NCBI RefSeq assembly: GCF_018446385.1
Contig: NC_055989.1
Span: 134,071,004-134,135,003, forward strand
Reading direction: 5' to 3'
Length of the DNA: 64,000 bases
From: Zingiber officinale
Lineage: Eukaryota > Streptophyta > Magnoliopsida > Zingiberales > Zingiberaceae
The notes below the pieces were generated by a model. That model was not told the origin of the DNA and made no database searches. It saw nothing but the letters and a program-made list of their open reading frames with translations. This document shows, one piece after another, positions 40,813 to 53,945 of this stretch. The position numbers and the translations under genes are program-made. Each line of letters begins with the position of its first letter. The first letter of the stretch is position 1.

Positions 40813-43800
40813 TCATCCTTCCCCCATCGATGATTCAAGAAGAGCAGTCTCTTCCTCCTGTAGAAATTACAAAGGTCAGTGGCTGATTGTAGAGGTATGG
40901 AAATAAACTGATCAAGCAATCAGAAAAGGCTTAAAAATGAATTAGATGGCGACCAGTCAAAGGTGTTCAGATTGGAAGATGCCATATATATTGCATCTGC
41001 CAAACGAATCAAGAAATTTTCTGAAGCATTCAAATGTGTATTACTGGAAAAATGCATACAAGTTGTATATATCTAAAGCCAAGGGTTTAACTTTTTGAAT
41101 CAAGAACATATATTTGACCACAATAACAAGAAAGCAGACAGCTACTTGGAGGCTGCCTGATCAGCTTAACCAATAGCGCTAAATAAGAGGTCAGCTAGGG
41201 GATTTGTAGCTGTGTGCTCACATTAGCCGCCCAGAAAAGTGAATTGGATCTACGGGTATTTGTATTTCCCAATGCAGTTTAGTGTTCAGAATGGCTCAAA
41301 CATTTTATACAACTCACTGAAGCTGCAAATAAAAAGTCAAACATACCACAAGAGCATTGAATTCCGTCTCCTCGTCCATGGCACTGATGATAGCAGGGTC
41401 ATCCAAGAGATCCTGTTTCCCAGAGAGCCAATTAAATGCAGAAGGAAATTTAAAAAAAAAAACAAGTTAGTTTGTTGATAAGCTGTCAGATGTACTTATT
41501 AACCTAATTATTGATCTCTGAATCTAATCTAGTTTCCAACTATCAGTAATTCAAATGATTCCTACAAAAGAAAGAAAGCAAATGCAATTTTCTACTAGTA
41601 CAAAAGTAAATGACCAAAGGAATAGCAGCCTGCCCTCCAAATATAGATAAAAGGCTTGGTTACAACTCCAACGAAGTTAGATTTTGCATTTTTATGGAGG
41701 TTCAAGTAATAAATATCAAGGTACATGTGTTTGTATGTACAACCAAGAGAAATTTAGATTAAAATTTTTCCAGAATATGCCAAAATAATCAAGGGAAATT
41801 TCATGACAGCAATTCTCATAACACCATTTTTGCCATCTTAGGCATTCATAACCAAAATAGCTTGCTTACATCATCAGCAATTCTCAGAACACCATTTTTG
41901 TCCTGCACAATAAAATAATTGTGGCATATTACATTGATTTTTAAAACTCAAACATAAGAGAAAGACAATTTCCTATACCAAAACATCCAGTTCCCTAAAG
42001 AAAATTGAGAACCCACCTTCACAGCAACGAACAAGAGCGGGTCTGAGGGTGTGTAGATCATGTAGTTTGTTCCATCCTGCAAATCAAACATGAATCTTGT
42101 TATCAGAATAATTTATATGAATATTCGCTTGCTAAGTATAACATATTTTATTCAAATGTCTAACAGTGAAAGCAATAATGAACATAAGTAAAAAAATAAA
42201 GAATAACATCAATAGTCATAACAGCTAATCTAAAAATAAATAAGTAAAAAAAAGGTAAGCAAAGTCAAAATCATAGAGGAGAAAGTAAGGAAATTGTCAT
42301 ATTGGTAGTCAGTGGTATTCCACAATAGAAGGACCCATAGCAGCAAATCTGCATAGAAATTGTGATTTACTTTCTCATCTCCACCAAAAACTAAAGAACC
42401 TATTCACAATCTTTGAAGTTGCCTGTCTAAACACTTCAGCTCAATATAACATGTTGTGGTTCCATCAGACTAAAAGATTCATCTACCAAAAGGAGAATAG
42501 CTAAGCTCCAGGGAAAATCTAATGGCTGGCAACAAATATCAGATTGGTCATACTTTCTTGATATTGGAAAATAAATCAGTCAAAACAAATAGGCCGATAT
42601 GCTTTCCCATTTTGGCTAAGTTTACTCAGGTGGATAACTAGGAAGATTGGGAGGTGGGAAGGAAAACAAAAATTCCATAAATGATTCATGAACCGTGTGC
42701 AATTTTATGTTTCTTCCCTTTCCCTCCCCTTCTTGATGCTCCACTCGTGTAAATCAAGTCATGGTGAACCATAAATGTTTCACAAACTCAACACTGATCA
42801 AGAAATATAACCAATAAAGCAGCCGATGTTTTTGAACTTAAACAAGTATGCTTAGATATTCTCTCCCAGCAAACTGAAATTAGCATCTTATGTATCACAA
42901 AAGCACATTATTCCTTTTTTTATCGACATGAAACAAAAAAAAAATCTAATACTTGAGATACATCATTCCTAAATGAAATGCTCACACATCTTCATATGAG
43001 ATGGTTACTTTAATCTCATGCTATTGAATAGGCCATAATTAAATATCATCTGTTCAAGAATTATATGTTGGAACGTTGATTCCCAAATAGTTGAAGCATA
43101 CAGTTAGCCTTAGCTTCTTATTGTGTTGGTTTAGAATCTTAATTCAAATCATAGAACAAGTATACTGATATAATTCAGTAATTAACATCTTTTCCATATA
43201 ATAATGAATATCGGTGAGTCTGTAAACATAGCTGTTAACAGCCTCACCATAGTGAAGCAAGTTATTTTCAATCCTTCCGCCGGCATACCATCAGCAGCTT
43301 CACCATCATCTGCAAATTTTGATGGATGTTAGTGCGTACGAACTAGATCCCTATACAGTGTAGTGTAAACAATGAATTTTAAACTGAGGGGAGCAAACTC
43401 GCAAGATTTGTTATGAACTAGAAGCACTCTAACCACTAGTGACATCTAGTTGGGATAGAAAATCAATGTAAATCAAATCTACATGTAGACTATATTATAT
43501 ATTTGAAATTATCACAATCCAATCATGATCATCCCAAGAGAGAAGCACAATGGGATTTCCTATTGACAAGCTGTTGAGGTGGTCTTGGGAGAATAAGAAT
43601 GAATTGTTATAGAACAGCAGCAAGTGGAATCACACTGATGCAGGATAAAAAGTTTTTTTTAAAAATTAAATCTGTATATGGTTAAATTTCAAACTAAAAA
43701 AAAAATTAACCTTTATTCTAGCAATTCTAGTCTATTTTTCCACTGAATCCCAACGGTAAACCCAACTATTTTCCAAGCCCTCAATCGTTCCATCAATAGT

Positions 43801-44217
43801 AACATTTTCTATCCAGTGATCTCCTCTATGTGAAGATTGTTGACTGAGGCATGTAACACCGAGATTGCTTGTTGAGGTACATGAACCTATCCTTGCATTA
43901 TGTCAAGTCCAGTGACATGGTCGACTGAGGCACAAGCCCTTATTCGTGTTGTGTCACACATAAATTGATGCATCTCATGTATGGAAACACAACAAACTTA
44001 CTGCCATGGTCAATCATAAGATATTGACAGTTTATTGGCTATATAGAAGCTTTTAATATTTTAGGAAGATCCATGCTACTAGGCAAAGATGTATCCAACT
44101 CATAGTTTAAAATTTGGACCCGTGCCAAGGTTTCAGTCCCAAACCAAAATAATATAGTTTCAGAACTGTATCAAACCATGCTAACATAGTTTCGATATTT
44201 TTAAAATAAAAAATATA

Positions 44218-44285
<68 letters not shown>

Positions 44286-47200
44286 AATGGGATGATTTTA
44301 TTAGACTTTAATTAAGTCTATCTAAATTATCTCAATCATAGGTAGAAGTTGATTAAAATTTTTAAAATAAGTTATTTAATTAAACCTAAGTTAAAACCTT
44401 TGGACCCCAACCCCATCTGTTATGCACCGCCAACAACCGTGGGTCGTGTGTCTCTGCCGACTTGCGCAACACGTCTGAACCCGTCACCGACGGCCTCCAG
44501 GCTGGTGCAACACTTTCGGGAGCATCGCCGACTAGCGCGATGCATTCGAACACGTCTGCGGGGCCTCAGGGCACATCGACATCGAAGACGTGCCTCTACC
44601 AGTCGCAGTGGAATGAAATGTTTCGCCTGTATCGGGCGAAATGGCATGAGATTTTAAACTATGATCCAACTATTTGATTTTTACGTCAAACATATGAAAA
44701 ATATGAAAAACATATTGTGCTAATGACGAAAAAGAATATTCAAATTGACGGGCCAATTGACAAAATCAGCATCAAATGAAGAGGGGCACAAGTTAGCAGT
44801 ATAGAACTCCTAGGACACAGTATAAAAGCAGGAAAATGACAAATGGAGTGAATTGGGGGAATTAACATCTCTAAATAGCACCTTCCAATCGGAATATCCT
44901 TTAATAGAAATCTAGTATTACAATATAAATGACTAACGTGAGATGGATAGTTAAAGCCAAACTAAATACTGGACTTCACCGTTGAATGGATATAACAGAT
45001 AACAGAAAGTCCCATAATACTGATAGTCCTGCAAGAAATTTGTGGTCAGATTTTAGAGAAACTCAAGGGCTGCCTGAATGAAGATTTTCAAGCTCAGGAA
45101 AAGATTTGTCACTTAATATGCACAACCTACTACCAAATCACCATTTGTGTTGATAATAAAAAAAAAATCATTCAATCTTCATGTCAACAAGCATCAATAT
45201 AACAAGTTACCAGTGTGAAATTCAAGAATGTCTTCTTCTGAGTAGCAGAAGCCTCCTCTTGCAGTGTAACAAAACCTAATCAGGAAAAAGGAAATCATTT
45301 TTATAATAGTATTTTTTTTCAGAAACATGATCCTCCAAACCATTGATTTAGACTTCTAAATATTTATTTTCCAAAGAAAGTAGACACCATTGGTGTGTTT
45401 GGTTTATGGAATGGGATATACAAGGAATATAATAGTGATTTCTAACTTCTAAGAACTAAAATAGACAAGAAGTATTTGTTAATTTGGTTCATGCAATGGA
45501 ATACACATGAAATGACTATTCTTATTTTTGATTGGTAGGAATGTGATCGTGAACGCACAAGGAATAGTTTTCACAATGAATATGGGGTAGGGTATACTAA
45601 CCTGCCTAACCTAATCCAACTATCTGGACAACCCACACCCACCCCAGCATGCCCCCCGCCTAATCAGCCCACTGATCCACAGGGACAAACTGGCCCAACT
45701 TACTTGACCAAACCAACTAGCTCATCAGACCCATTTATCCCTAGAATTAATTAAGGAATACCTATTCCTCTTAAATTTGGAATAACTATTTTACGAGAAT
45801 AGGTATTTCAAGGTCATTTTTGCAACCAAACATTTGAATGTTCATTTCATGGAAATCCATAGAGAATACGATAGCTATTCTCATGAATCAAACACGCCAT
45901 AAAAGCAATCTAGAACCATAATAAATAATGGATAGAAGAGGTCAAGTAATGCATACCCACTAAGTACAAGATGCATATGAATTTTGGCAAGGGCATATGC
46001 AGCAGAAGGGGTTACAGCATCAACTTCCTCATCATCAACCTGCAAAGGAATAATGAATCAACAGGTCTCACAGAACATAAGAGTGATTGGTAATATGACA
46101 GTGGGGCATATGAGAGGAACATATTGAAGATATCTATTTACAGAATAATCATTCCAAAATGAGCAAGAAAGTGATGTGAAAGTACAAACTTTCAGAATTC
46201 CAGAAAAGAGACAAAGCAATGTTCTTTTCTGTAAGAATAGAATTTTAGGCATGTGAAAGCCAAAAGTATGATTAACTTTAGTTTATCAAACACCATAATC
46301 AAAGAATTCAAGGAAAGCAATTACTAACATCTGAACATAAACAGAGAGAGGATGGCGTTGATCTTGGAGAAGATTATTTGAATTTAGCCCTCATAATACC
46401 CAGACCTATGCACATGCTACTTGTTATCACCTTAAATGTGCATCCCTGCCTATTTGGATATTTACTAATAGGCATCTAACTATCAACTTATAGCTCCCTA
46501 ATACATACAGGTTCCTAACACCCCTGCCCCTTCTAGGTGGTCCAAAATATATAAACCTCTAGCTTATTAGAAATATATTCTCTCTTAAAACCTTAGCAAA
46601 TCTAATAACAGACAATTAGAGGTTAGAATTAACAAATGAAGTAATGATCTAATGATCTCCTTGTATTCTATTTTTCCCCTGGCAAAGTGGCAATCAGTCT
46701 TTATATGTTTTATGGTGGAGTCAAACTATGATAGATGAAATTGTAATGTTGCATTCAAATGTCACATGTGTATTTGTCACTCTTCATTCATTTCTAGCAA
46801 TTCTCTTGATGGTTAGTTTGTCTTGAATCTGGTCAGAAAAGCAACACTGAAGAATTTGTGTCATCCTGTGCATCTAAAGTAACTTTGTTGGAAGTCTAAC
46901 TTCTCAATTCTAGTAACTTAATCCAGATCCTTTCACAAGGAAACCAAGAGAAATCACCTTGGTAAAGAGATCCATTCTAGCTACTAGATATACAGTTTTT
47001 TTTATTCCTTTGATGGGCACTGAAGGTTCTCTTCTTCAGAATTTCAACTTCTTGCTGTTCCTACATCCAACTGAGATAGATGAACGAAGTAGCTTCATTC
47101 AAGTGCTTATCCGCTATCTCAGTCTGCAACATCCTTTGTGCATATAGGTACTTCATTCAAGTGCTATATGACGCATGCATCTGAGTCAAAACCTTGAATT

Positions 47201-50200
47201 CTAAATTTAGATGCTTCTAACTACATGACTGGTAAAAATTTCCTTCGCTTTGATACCATTTTAATATCAGGGGAAATTATGAGGGTTTTTCCTAGGGGTG
47301 GCAATTTCTAACCCGACACAAAAACACGACCCAAACCGAACATGAAAAAAATCAGGTTAGGATCAAGTCTTATTGGGTTCGGGTCGACTTGACATGATTA
47401 ATAAACGGGTCGGGTTCGGGTCAACCTGAATGACTCGATTACAACCCGCGAACCCAATTATAAATATTTTCGGGTTGGGTTCGGGTTGGATTCTGGTTGA
47501 GTTCGGATTAAAATAAGCATATTTTTATAAAATGAGTCTTTTGGGGTCGGGTTTTGGGTTGAGTTGGGGTTAAGATGAACATATTTTTATAAATGGGTCA
47601 TTTCGGGTCGGGTTCGAACTAGATTCGGGTTGTGGGTCATTTCATGTCAGGTTCGGGTCAAATACAGATAAATGGGTCGGATTAGAGTCGAATAATTTGA
47701 CCCAAAATATTAATCAGGTCAGGTTCGGGTTTTGATGTTCCAATCCGTCAACCCGCCAACCCGAACCCGACCTGAATTGCCACCCCTAAGTTTTTCCTCT
47801 AGGTAGTCCTTAGACCTATATGAATATTAACTTGGTATCATATTAGTTATACGTGTAATTGGTAAATCCTTCACTGTTTACATTTAGTTCCATAACAGGC
47901 GACATGTAATTATGACCTAACTGTTCAAATAAATAACTAAAAATTGAAACACCAAGAACTGGACAGAGGCAAAGAAGGATAAAAAAAGAAAAAGAAGAAA
48001 ACGAAATCAAAAAGTTGCTGCATTTAACTATAGAAAGTCAACTATTAGTAGCCCATGCCATCATTGGGAAAAGAAAGTTCTTCCAGCTTGATTCTGGAAG
48101 AAATTGAAAAAAAAAAAAATAGGCATGTGCAAGCCAAAGAAGTATGATTTGATTTTGTTTGTAACAAATAATCAAAGAAAAGTGCAACAACTAACATTTG
48201 AAAAAGAAAAAAAAAACAGAGAATGGAAAACATGTGAATATTTGGTTCATTTTGATAGAAAACTGACAGCAAATCAGTATGACTAGAAATATAAAGAGCT
48301 GGAAAGAGTAGAAGACTGATGTCCCCATGAAAGGGAGGAAGAAAAATCAAAAGGTCGCTGCATTAAACTCTAGACAATCAACTATGAGAAGTCCATGGCA
48401 TCATCTGAGAAAACAAGCTCTTCAAATCTAATTCGGAAAGAAGTAAAGCTCAGCACAAAATCAACAACCATGACACCCAAATAGTCAAAAATGCAACATG
48501 GGATCCTACGTTATTGTTTGGGAGATGATGGAAGCAAAACTAACTGCCAGATTAAACCCATAACTAAAAAACACTTTTTAGAGAAAAAAAATTTACACGT
48601 GTTAAATATATTTTTCTTATCCGAAGTCACATCGTAAGTTACATTTCATGCATTATCATAGGAAAAAATACGACTTAAACAGGAAGGAAATCATACAGCT
48701 GACCACCCCTCAAAATTTGTGCTCTTCAGGATCTGTATAGGCCTGAAAAGGAGTAAATCTTATGCAATAACCATATTTCAAAATTAACAAAAAATATTAT
48801 AGTTTATACTTACGGATCAAGGGGGCTGAGCAAGAAGCACTCATCCCCTGCAGAACTTTGGAAAATCCTCCTAATAACACATTCTAGTGGCAAATTGTTT
48901 GTAGCATCAATCTGCCAAATAAAAAAAACAGTACATTTTTCTTGATTATGCTTAGGATGATTAATAATTTCTTTTGTACATCATGAGATGCAAAAAAAAA
49001 AAAAAACACAAACAAGAATAGTTTGCACATGGATGCAGACAAATAAATTGAATAGCCGGAAAACTAGCTAAGTCTGTAAAGCTAGAAAACTAGCTAGGCT
49101 TGCATCAGCAATACATTTACCTTATCTCCTAACACAAATTAATGAAGGTAAAGAGAAAATATATATACATGTGGAAATTCCAGTGTAATTTTAGACAAAT
49201 AATTCTCATGCAACAACTCTAGCAAATCCTATTGTTGCATCCAAAATCAAATCAATAAGAACAACATTAAACATCCACTAATAGGTATAAACTAATCATA
49301 TACAGCAAACAAAAATCACTGCTACATTAAACCAATAGACACCATTTTCAAATCTGGGAGGGATCTATATATAAGATGGCTAATTGATTGAATGAGTTTA
49401 GGTTTCCCAGTTAAAAAAATTTAACCTAGATGATGTAGGGAAGGTCCATGCTTCCTCTTATTTTCAACGAATTGTTTCTTTCCTATTTTCAGTGTGTTCT
49501 CATTCATTGAGAAACAACAAAAAAAGGTGCATGCAAACAAGTAGATTTTTATCAATTAGCACTGGTACATTGTCACTTCCAAACCTGATTCTCATTTTTC
49601 TCTGGTTTTCCTTGATTTCCATACCGTGTATGTTGTGTTTTTTTTTCATGCAGTTGAATGTTTCACAACTTCAGGGATGTTCATGAAAAAATATAATGTA
49701 TCTTTGAGGTGTAGTCCCATTACGTTAATACTAATGTATCTTGATATCAATCCAAAAACGTTTCATGATGAGTATAATATCACAGGCTGTTTTGCATAAA
49801 GGAAGCAATCACAGAAACCAAACATCTCTGTAATATTGATCCGCATCAGCAATAGATCACAATTGCAAATACGTGAGTGTAACACAAAATTTCATCCACG
49901 CTACTCTTTCATCTCACTTATTTTTCAATACTTTTACTCGCTTAGCACCCCTTCAACTTTCCACTCAATAAAACAGAAATAGTGATATAATTAAAGCTTT
50001 AGGAATTTTCTATCCAAGAATAAACAATGGAACAAACAGAAACTAAGTACGAATCTGGCCACCAAAAGACAACGTAATTCATAAATCGTAAAAGCTGACA
50101 AAAGCAAGAGAGAGGATGTATAATGTACAATAGTTGTGATCCGCTTTGAGGAGGCAAGAAGAACTCTGCCATGCTCGTCGAGCACGAAGCCAGCAGGGGG

Positions 50201-50512
50201 CTTGGGCAACGGAGAAGGCCGACTCCACACGTTCTCAGGTTCGGGTACCACCTCCACCGAATCTCCGCTTTCATCCGGCGGCATCCTTCCCGGTGCCTTC
50301 CTCCGCCCAGTCTTCTTCTTGGCAGGCCGAGACTGCCGCTGCTGCTGCTGATTCGTGGCGCAGCAGGGTACGAAACATCTCGAACACCCAGACGCCGGGT
50401 TAGAATCACGGGTTGAAACCTGGCGGATTGCAAAGCATGGCGGCGTTGAAAGAGGTCTAGCAAGTGTGAGATAGCAAGAATAGGGCGAGGTGCCAGTTGA
50501 AACGCCAATCAT
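40813..50512 (-). CDS. DUF3727-family protein, probable plastid protein, ten exons
   Basis: Seen: ten exons join in phase: 50512-50129, 48911-48814, 48742-48697, 46039-45957, 45275-45211, 43309-43248, 42076-42017, 41902-41870, 41412-41347 and 40857-40813 (TGA 40815-40813). All nine introns are GT-AG. Predicted length is 313 residues. Exon 1 (128 aa) has a Ser/Thr/Arg-rich targeting-type start, a basic patch RPAKKKTGRRK and FVLDEHGRVLLASSKRI. Later exons read ATNNLPLECVIRRIF, STNFEGWSAV, AAYALAKIHMHLVLSG, FCYTARGGFCYSEEDI, YMIYTPSDPLLFVAVK and DPAIISAMDEETEFNALV. Known: this order is the DUF3727 protein of cyanobacteria and plant plastids, biochemical role undefined. Plastid targeting is inferred. 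No lesions seen. Start chosen as first in-frame ATG. Confidence 0.85.
44221..44282. repeat. (TA)n(GA)n compound microsatellite in intron 5
   Basis: Seen: 15 or more TA units run directly into 16 GA units (switch at 44250/44251), within the 43310-45210 intron of the DUF3727 gene. Confidence 0.95.
45391..45899. mobile_element. MITE-like element in intron 4 of the DUF3727 gene
   Basis: Seen: the ends TGGTGTGTTTGGTTTATG and, reversed, TGGCGTGTTTGATTCATG form imperfect inverted termini about 509 bases apart. The interior carries GGAATAG/CTATTCC-type words and no ORF. Superfamily and target duplication are not clear. It fills most of the 45276-45956 intron. Confidence 0.6.
47285..47797. mobile_element. 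hAT-like MITE in intron 3 of the DUF3727 gene
   Basis: Seen: TAGGGGTGGCAATTT at 47293 and its complement AATTGCCACCCCTA ending at 47788 are near-perfect inverted termini. GTTTTTCC flanks the element at 47285-47292 and 47790-47797, an 8-bp duplication as expected for hAT. The interior is built from GGGTCGGGTTCGGGT-type words and their complements, with no transposase. Confidence 0.85.
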
Positions 50513-50914
50513 CTTAGGGCCGATTCTGCAATCCAGGCAAGGAATTATCTGGAACGAAGCGCAAGAGCAGAAGAGGCGTCGCAGGACGCGGCGGAGAGCA
50601 TGGGAGAGGTTGCAACTGTTGGATTGAGCGGACGAAGGGAAGAAGGGAAGGGAAGGGATTGGGTTTTGTAGCGGAGACAGAGAAGCGCAAGGGGAGTTTG
50701 GGTAGTCAAGTCAGCGTGAGTCTTTTACAGGCAGAGAGATATTTTTATGAGAAAATTTTCATTTTAGCCCGCATTTTAATAGCTTTATAACTAAACCCTG
50801 CAGTTTAATTATTCATTTTAAACCCTACAGTTTGATACTTATTGTCCATTTATCCTCGTTCGAATATTCTTATAAATAAAAATAAAAGGGATAATTGATA
50901 ATATATAAGATAAA

Positions 50915-50953
<39 letters not shown>

Positions 50954-51024
50954 TATAAGAACAATTTTGATAAAAATTATAAATATAGAAAGAATAAAAT
51001 TATACTAATGCAATTATAGGGAGT
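50513..51024. other. Promoter region of the DUF3727 gene and AT-rich spacer
   Basis: Seen: about 240 bases of GA/GC-rich sequence upstream of the start (5' UTR or promoter, no clear TATA), then AT-rich sequence with a (TAA)n tract at about 50918-50951. No other gene. Confidence 0.5.
50918..50951. repeat. (TAA)n microsatellite
   Basis: Seen: about 11 uninterrupted TAA/AAT units. Confidence 0.9.
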
Positions 51025-51931
51025 TGATGCGACAATTCAACTAGTTTCTGAGTTGGATCAAAGTCAAGAGGATCATATGATAGAGCAGTCAAAGTTAAGA
51101 AGTATCAATCTTTGAAGCCAGCATAGATGATGACTTTGACTGAGAGATAGCCGACCGGACTAAGAGTCGGGTCAGATGACCATTCACATGACGTTTATGG
51201 AACTTTGAGCCAAGTCAGCATTCCGCCGAGCTAGCCCTATCCCTGATTCAGAAATAGCATAGTGAATCAGTTCAACAGAGTAGTCTAGTTGATTGGACCA
51301 TATGTCCAATCGAACTAGTTGGACACTCAGTTTGTTTAAACTTTCTGACTCAACTGAAGAAGTCAAGTGAAGGTTGAGTCGCCGATTGCATTCATAAAAG
51401 CTGACAAGGTACCCCTCGAGAGGGATGACCGATCGGACTATTCTAGTGATTCGGTTGGTTGGCCAAAGTAGGCTATTGTGAGCTCCGTAACCCATTTCTT
51501 GGTATTCCTTTTTGACATTTTGTATAAAGGAGGGCAGAGAATATTCTGCATATAATCTGTATATTCGAAGCTTCCACCCTGTCAATCGTAGAGATTGCAG
51601 ACTCATTTGGGAAAGGTGTTAGAGCCTCTTTATGATCTATCTTTTTTGAAAAATACTTTGAGATTCGTGTAAAGACACCACAAGATGAGTCACCATCTAC
51701 AGGCGCAGGTATGTGAAGCTACATCTTTTGGACACGCTTGTAGCTACTGTTGATTCCACTATTCATCTACTCAATTACTGGGTTGAGCATCGGAGGGTCA
51801 ACGTCGGAACCCCTTCCCTGGTCTGACAACTAACACTCTTTATGACATGCATGACAACTTGGAGTCTTCGTTTGGTCAACATCAAAGTCACGTTCCCAAC
51901 CAGCCACCTTCACCGATTTCGGACAGGATTA
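51025..51931 (+). repeat. LTR of a gypsy-type element (relative of the 5581-10852 family)
   Basis: Seen: starts TGATGCGACAATTC and ends CGGACAGGATTA, directly followed by TATTTGATGTCATTTGTGGG. The junction corresponds base for base, with changes, to the LTR end and primer-site region at 7001-7031. The length of about 907 bases is approximate at the 5' side. The 140-aa minus ORF inside it (51184-51606) shows no domain and is rejected. Confidence 0.65.
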
Positions 51932-52361
51932 TATTTGATGTCATTTGTGGGAAGTTCACCTACATCCAAGACGTGAAGATGGACGAGACTAGACGACTGA
52001 CCATAGTAACATTGGCACAAGAAGAACTATGCCGCCTGCACTAATGACTAATAGCCACCAGTGATTTACCCCCTCCGTGTTGGCCTAGGGATGGGTTGGC
52101 GGAGGCGTTGGGGGTGAGCGAATCACCTTTTGCCACATTGACGCAAGAAGAACTAGAGATGTTGATAGTGGCTCGAGCAGCTAAAATGGTGTAACAACAA
52201 CAAGCAGCAGTCGAAGGTCATTCATTGACTCGTTATCTTAGCGACTGGCTAGCAGGCTGAACACGGAGCTCGAGTGGAAGGCCCAATCGGGTTCCAGCCA
52301 ACCCAGCCTCCCTTGGTTACCTTTCCTCAAGTACCCATTCCGCCAACTAGCCTGCCACCTG
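51932..52361 (+). pseudogene. Gypsy-type leader and start of gag, interrupted by a SINE
   Basis: Seen: the primer-site relic, then DVKMDETRRLTIVTLAQEEL (to about 52029). The reading is interrupted by the SINE at 52030-52134 and resumes with TLTQEELEMLIVARAAKMV. A stop and further Ala/Gln-rich and Pro-rich gag-like sequence follow to 52361, where another element cuts in. The same kind of leader (VKMDDARTF) follows the primer site at 7049. The rest of the gag reappears at 63009-63472. Confidence 0.5.
52009..52155 (+). mobile_element. tRNA-derived SINE copy 3 (5' truncated) with 21-bp target duplication
   Basis: Seen: the body 52030-52134 contains GTGATTTACCCCCTCCGTGT and ends AATCACCTTTTGCC, as in copy 1. 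It is flanked by a 21-base direct duplication of the gypsy gag sequence (52009-52029 and 52135-52155, core CAAGAAGAACTA, 19 of 21 matching). Only the 3' half of the SINE is present, so this copy lacks the A and B boxes. Confidence 0.8.
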
Positions 52362-53945
52362 TGTGAGATACAACAATTTAATAATAAGAGTTATTTGAGA
52401 AATAAATTTATTGGATTTTTTTTAGAAATTTTTAGTAATTTTTTGAGATTTAAATAGAATCTGTATGTTATATTTAAGGAGATGAATTAATTAGACTTGG
52501 GAAAGCGTGTTTGGAATATCAATTAAGTGGAGATGAATTGATTTAATTAATTAAACTAGGTTGAATTTTCTAAACCATTTGCTCTCACCCGATCCTTTCT
52601 TCTCCTCATCAGTTGCCCCTCTCATCTTGTATCCCTCTCTCTTACGACCTTGCCACGCCGCCCCGATTGTTGACATCGTGGCCCTTGTCGTGTCGTCGTC
52701 GCCAGCCATCACCTAGCCCAAGTAGTATGGGTCATGCCCTAATTTCCTGTCATCACACCGTCTTGCCATCGCCGACGTAGCCACAGTCGCGAACTCAAGG
52801 CGCTATTCTACCAAGCCAACCGACTATCGTCGTTACTTTCCTCTTATCAGGTCATCGGCTATGTGAGAGATCGTCGCTGCCCCATCTCCCAATCATCGCG
52901 AGGACCAACGTCGTCACCCCTTTTCGTCGGTGCGGATGTCGCAGCCAACACAGTCGGTTTCTTCTTCACTGCTTTCCCCTCTTTCCCATCTTCGATTCGA
53001 AGCTAACAGGCGCCGCTGCCACTGCCCTCTTTTCATGAAATCTTATCCGCGTAAGCAGCCAAGACCAACCATCATCATGGCTATCACCTCCCTCCTGTTT
53101 AACTCAAGTTGTTGCTACCCTTGAGCTAACTGATTATCTCTAGTAGACAATTTGAGTGTAGGATTTATACTTGGTGTTGATTAGAAGTTTTTGACTTGGA
53201 GATCAGTGGCTTCACCTAGCTCTAGCCACAATTCTGATAGTAGGTTGCACAGACCACAAGTCAATGGTAGAGCATCCGAATTTGGGTGAGTTTTAGAGTT
53301 GATTTCATTTCTACATTGAATTTAATTAGTATAATGATTAGTGGTGATGGATTGTGGATTGGATTAATTGAGGTGAATCATTAATTAGGATTGACAATTT
53401 AGTTAAACCTAATTTAATTAATGAATTAGATTAATTATCAGATTTGATAGTTAGCAATCCATCATATGGATGCACTATATATGTAAGGTTTATGATGCTT
53501 AGTAGTTGATTCAATGGATTAAACGATTGGATGATTGTTGAATTGGGTAAAATAATGATGATGTTGGTTAGAACTTGATTATGGATTAAGGATAAGCTTT
53601 AATCATGTTAAGGAATTAAGTATGCTTTAATCGTGAAGGATTGTCATTATTTAATTGATTAACTCATCAGTAGAGTTGATGTGATAGAATTGGGGACTGA
53701 GTCAACAAATGAATCAATTAATGAATTGGACGATGGAGTTAGGATTAATGGAATCAATGATCTGATTGATGATTAGGTTGATCTAATTAGAGTTTCCTAC
53801 TCAGTTTAAGATTAGGGTTCATTACTTGTTCTAGTGTGAACCTTAAATTTGATTGTGATATATATTGCAAGGTTTGGATTCTGAATTGAAGTAGACTCTA
53901 CTGGGAGGATATTTAGCCTGATCTACATTTAAGGTGGATACTTCC
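52362..53945 (+). repeat. Tekay/Del-like LTR, left part (split by the Copia element)
   Basis: Seen: begins TGTGAGATACAACAATTTAA with AGAGTTATTTGAGAAATAAA, typical of the long LTRs of plant chromoviruses. It is followed by CT-rich (52580-53120) and AT-rich (53150-53945) sequence without a supported ORF. It continues after the Copia insertion at 61592 and ends near 63008, giving an LTR of about 3 kb. No internal region or partner LTR, so it may be a solo LTR. Family assignment is from sequence feel. Confidence 0.5.

Noticed and set aside
50136..50508. Several overlapping ORFs near exon 1 of the DUF3727 gene
   Set aside because: Other-frame readings of exon 1; only the 50512 frame joins in phase to the nine downstream exons.
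51184..51606. 140-residue minus ORF
   Set aside because: Lies inside a decayed LTR and shows no recognisable domain.
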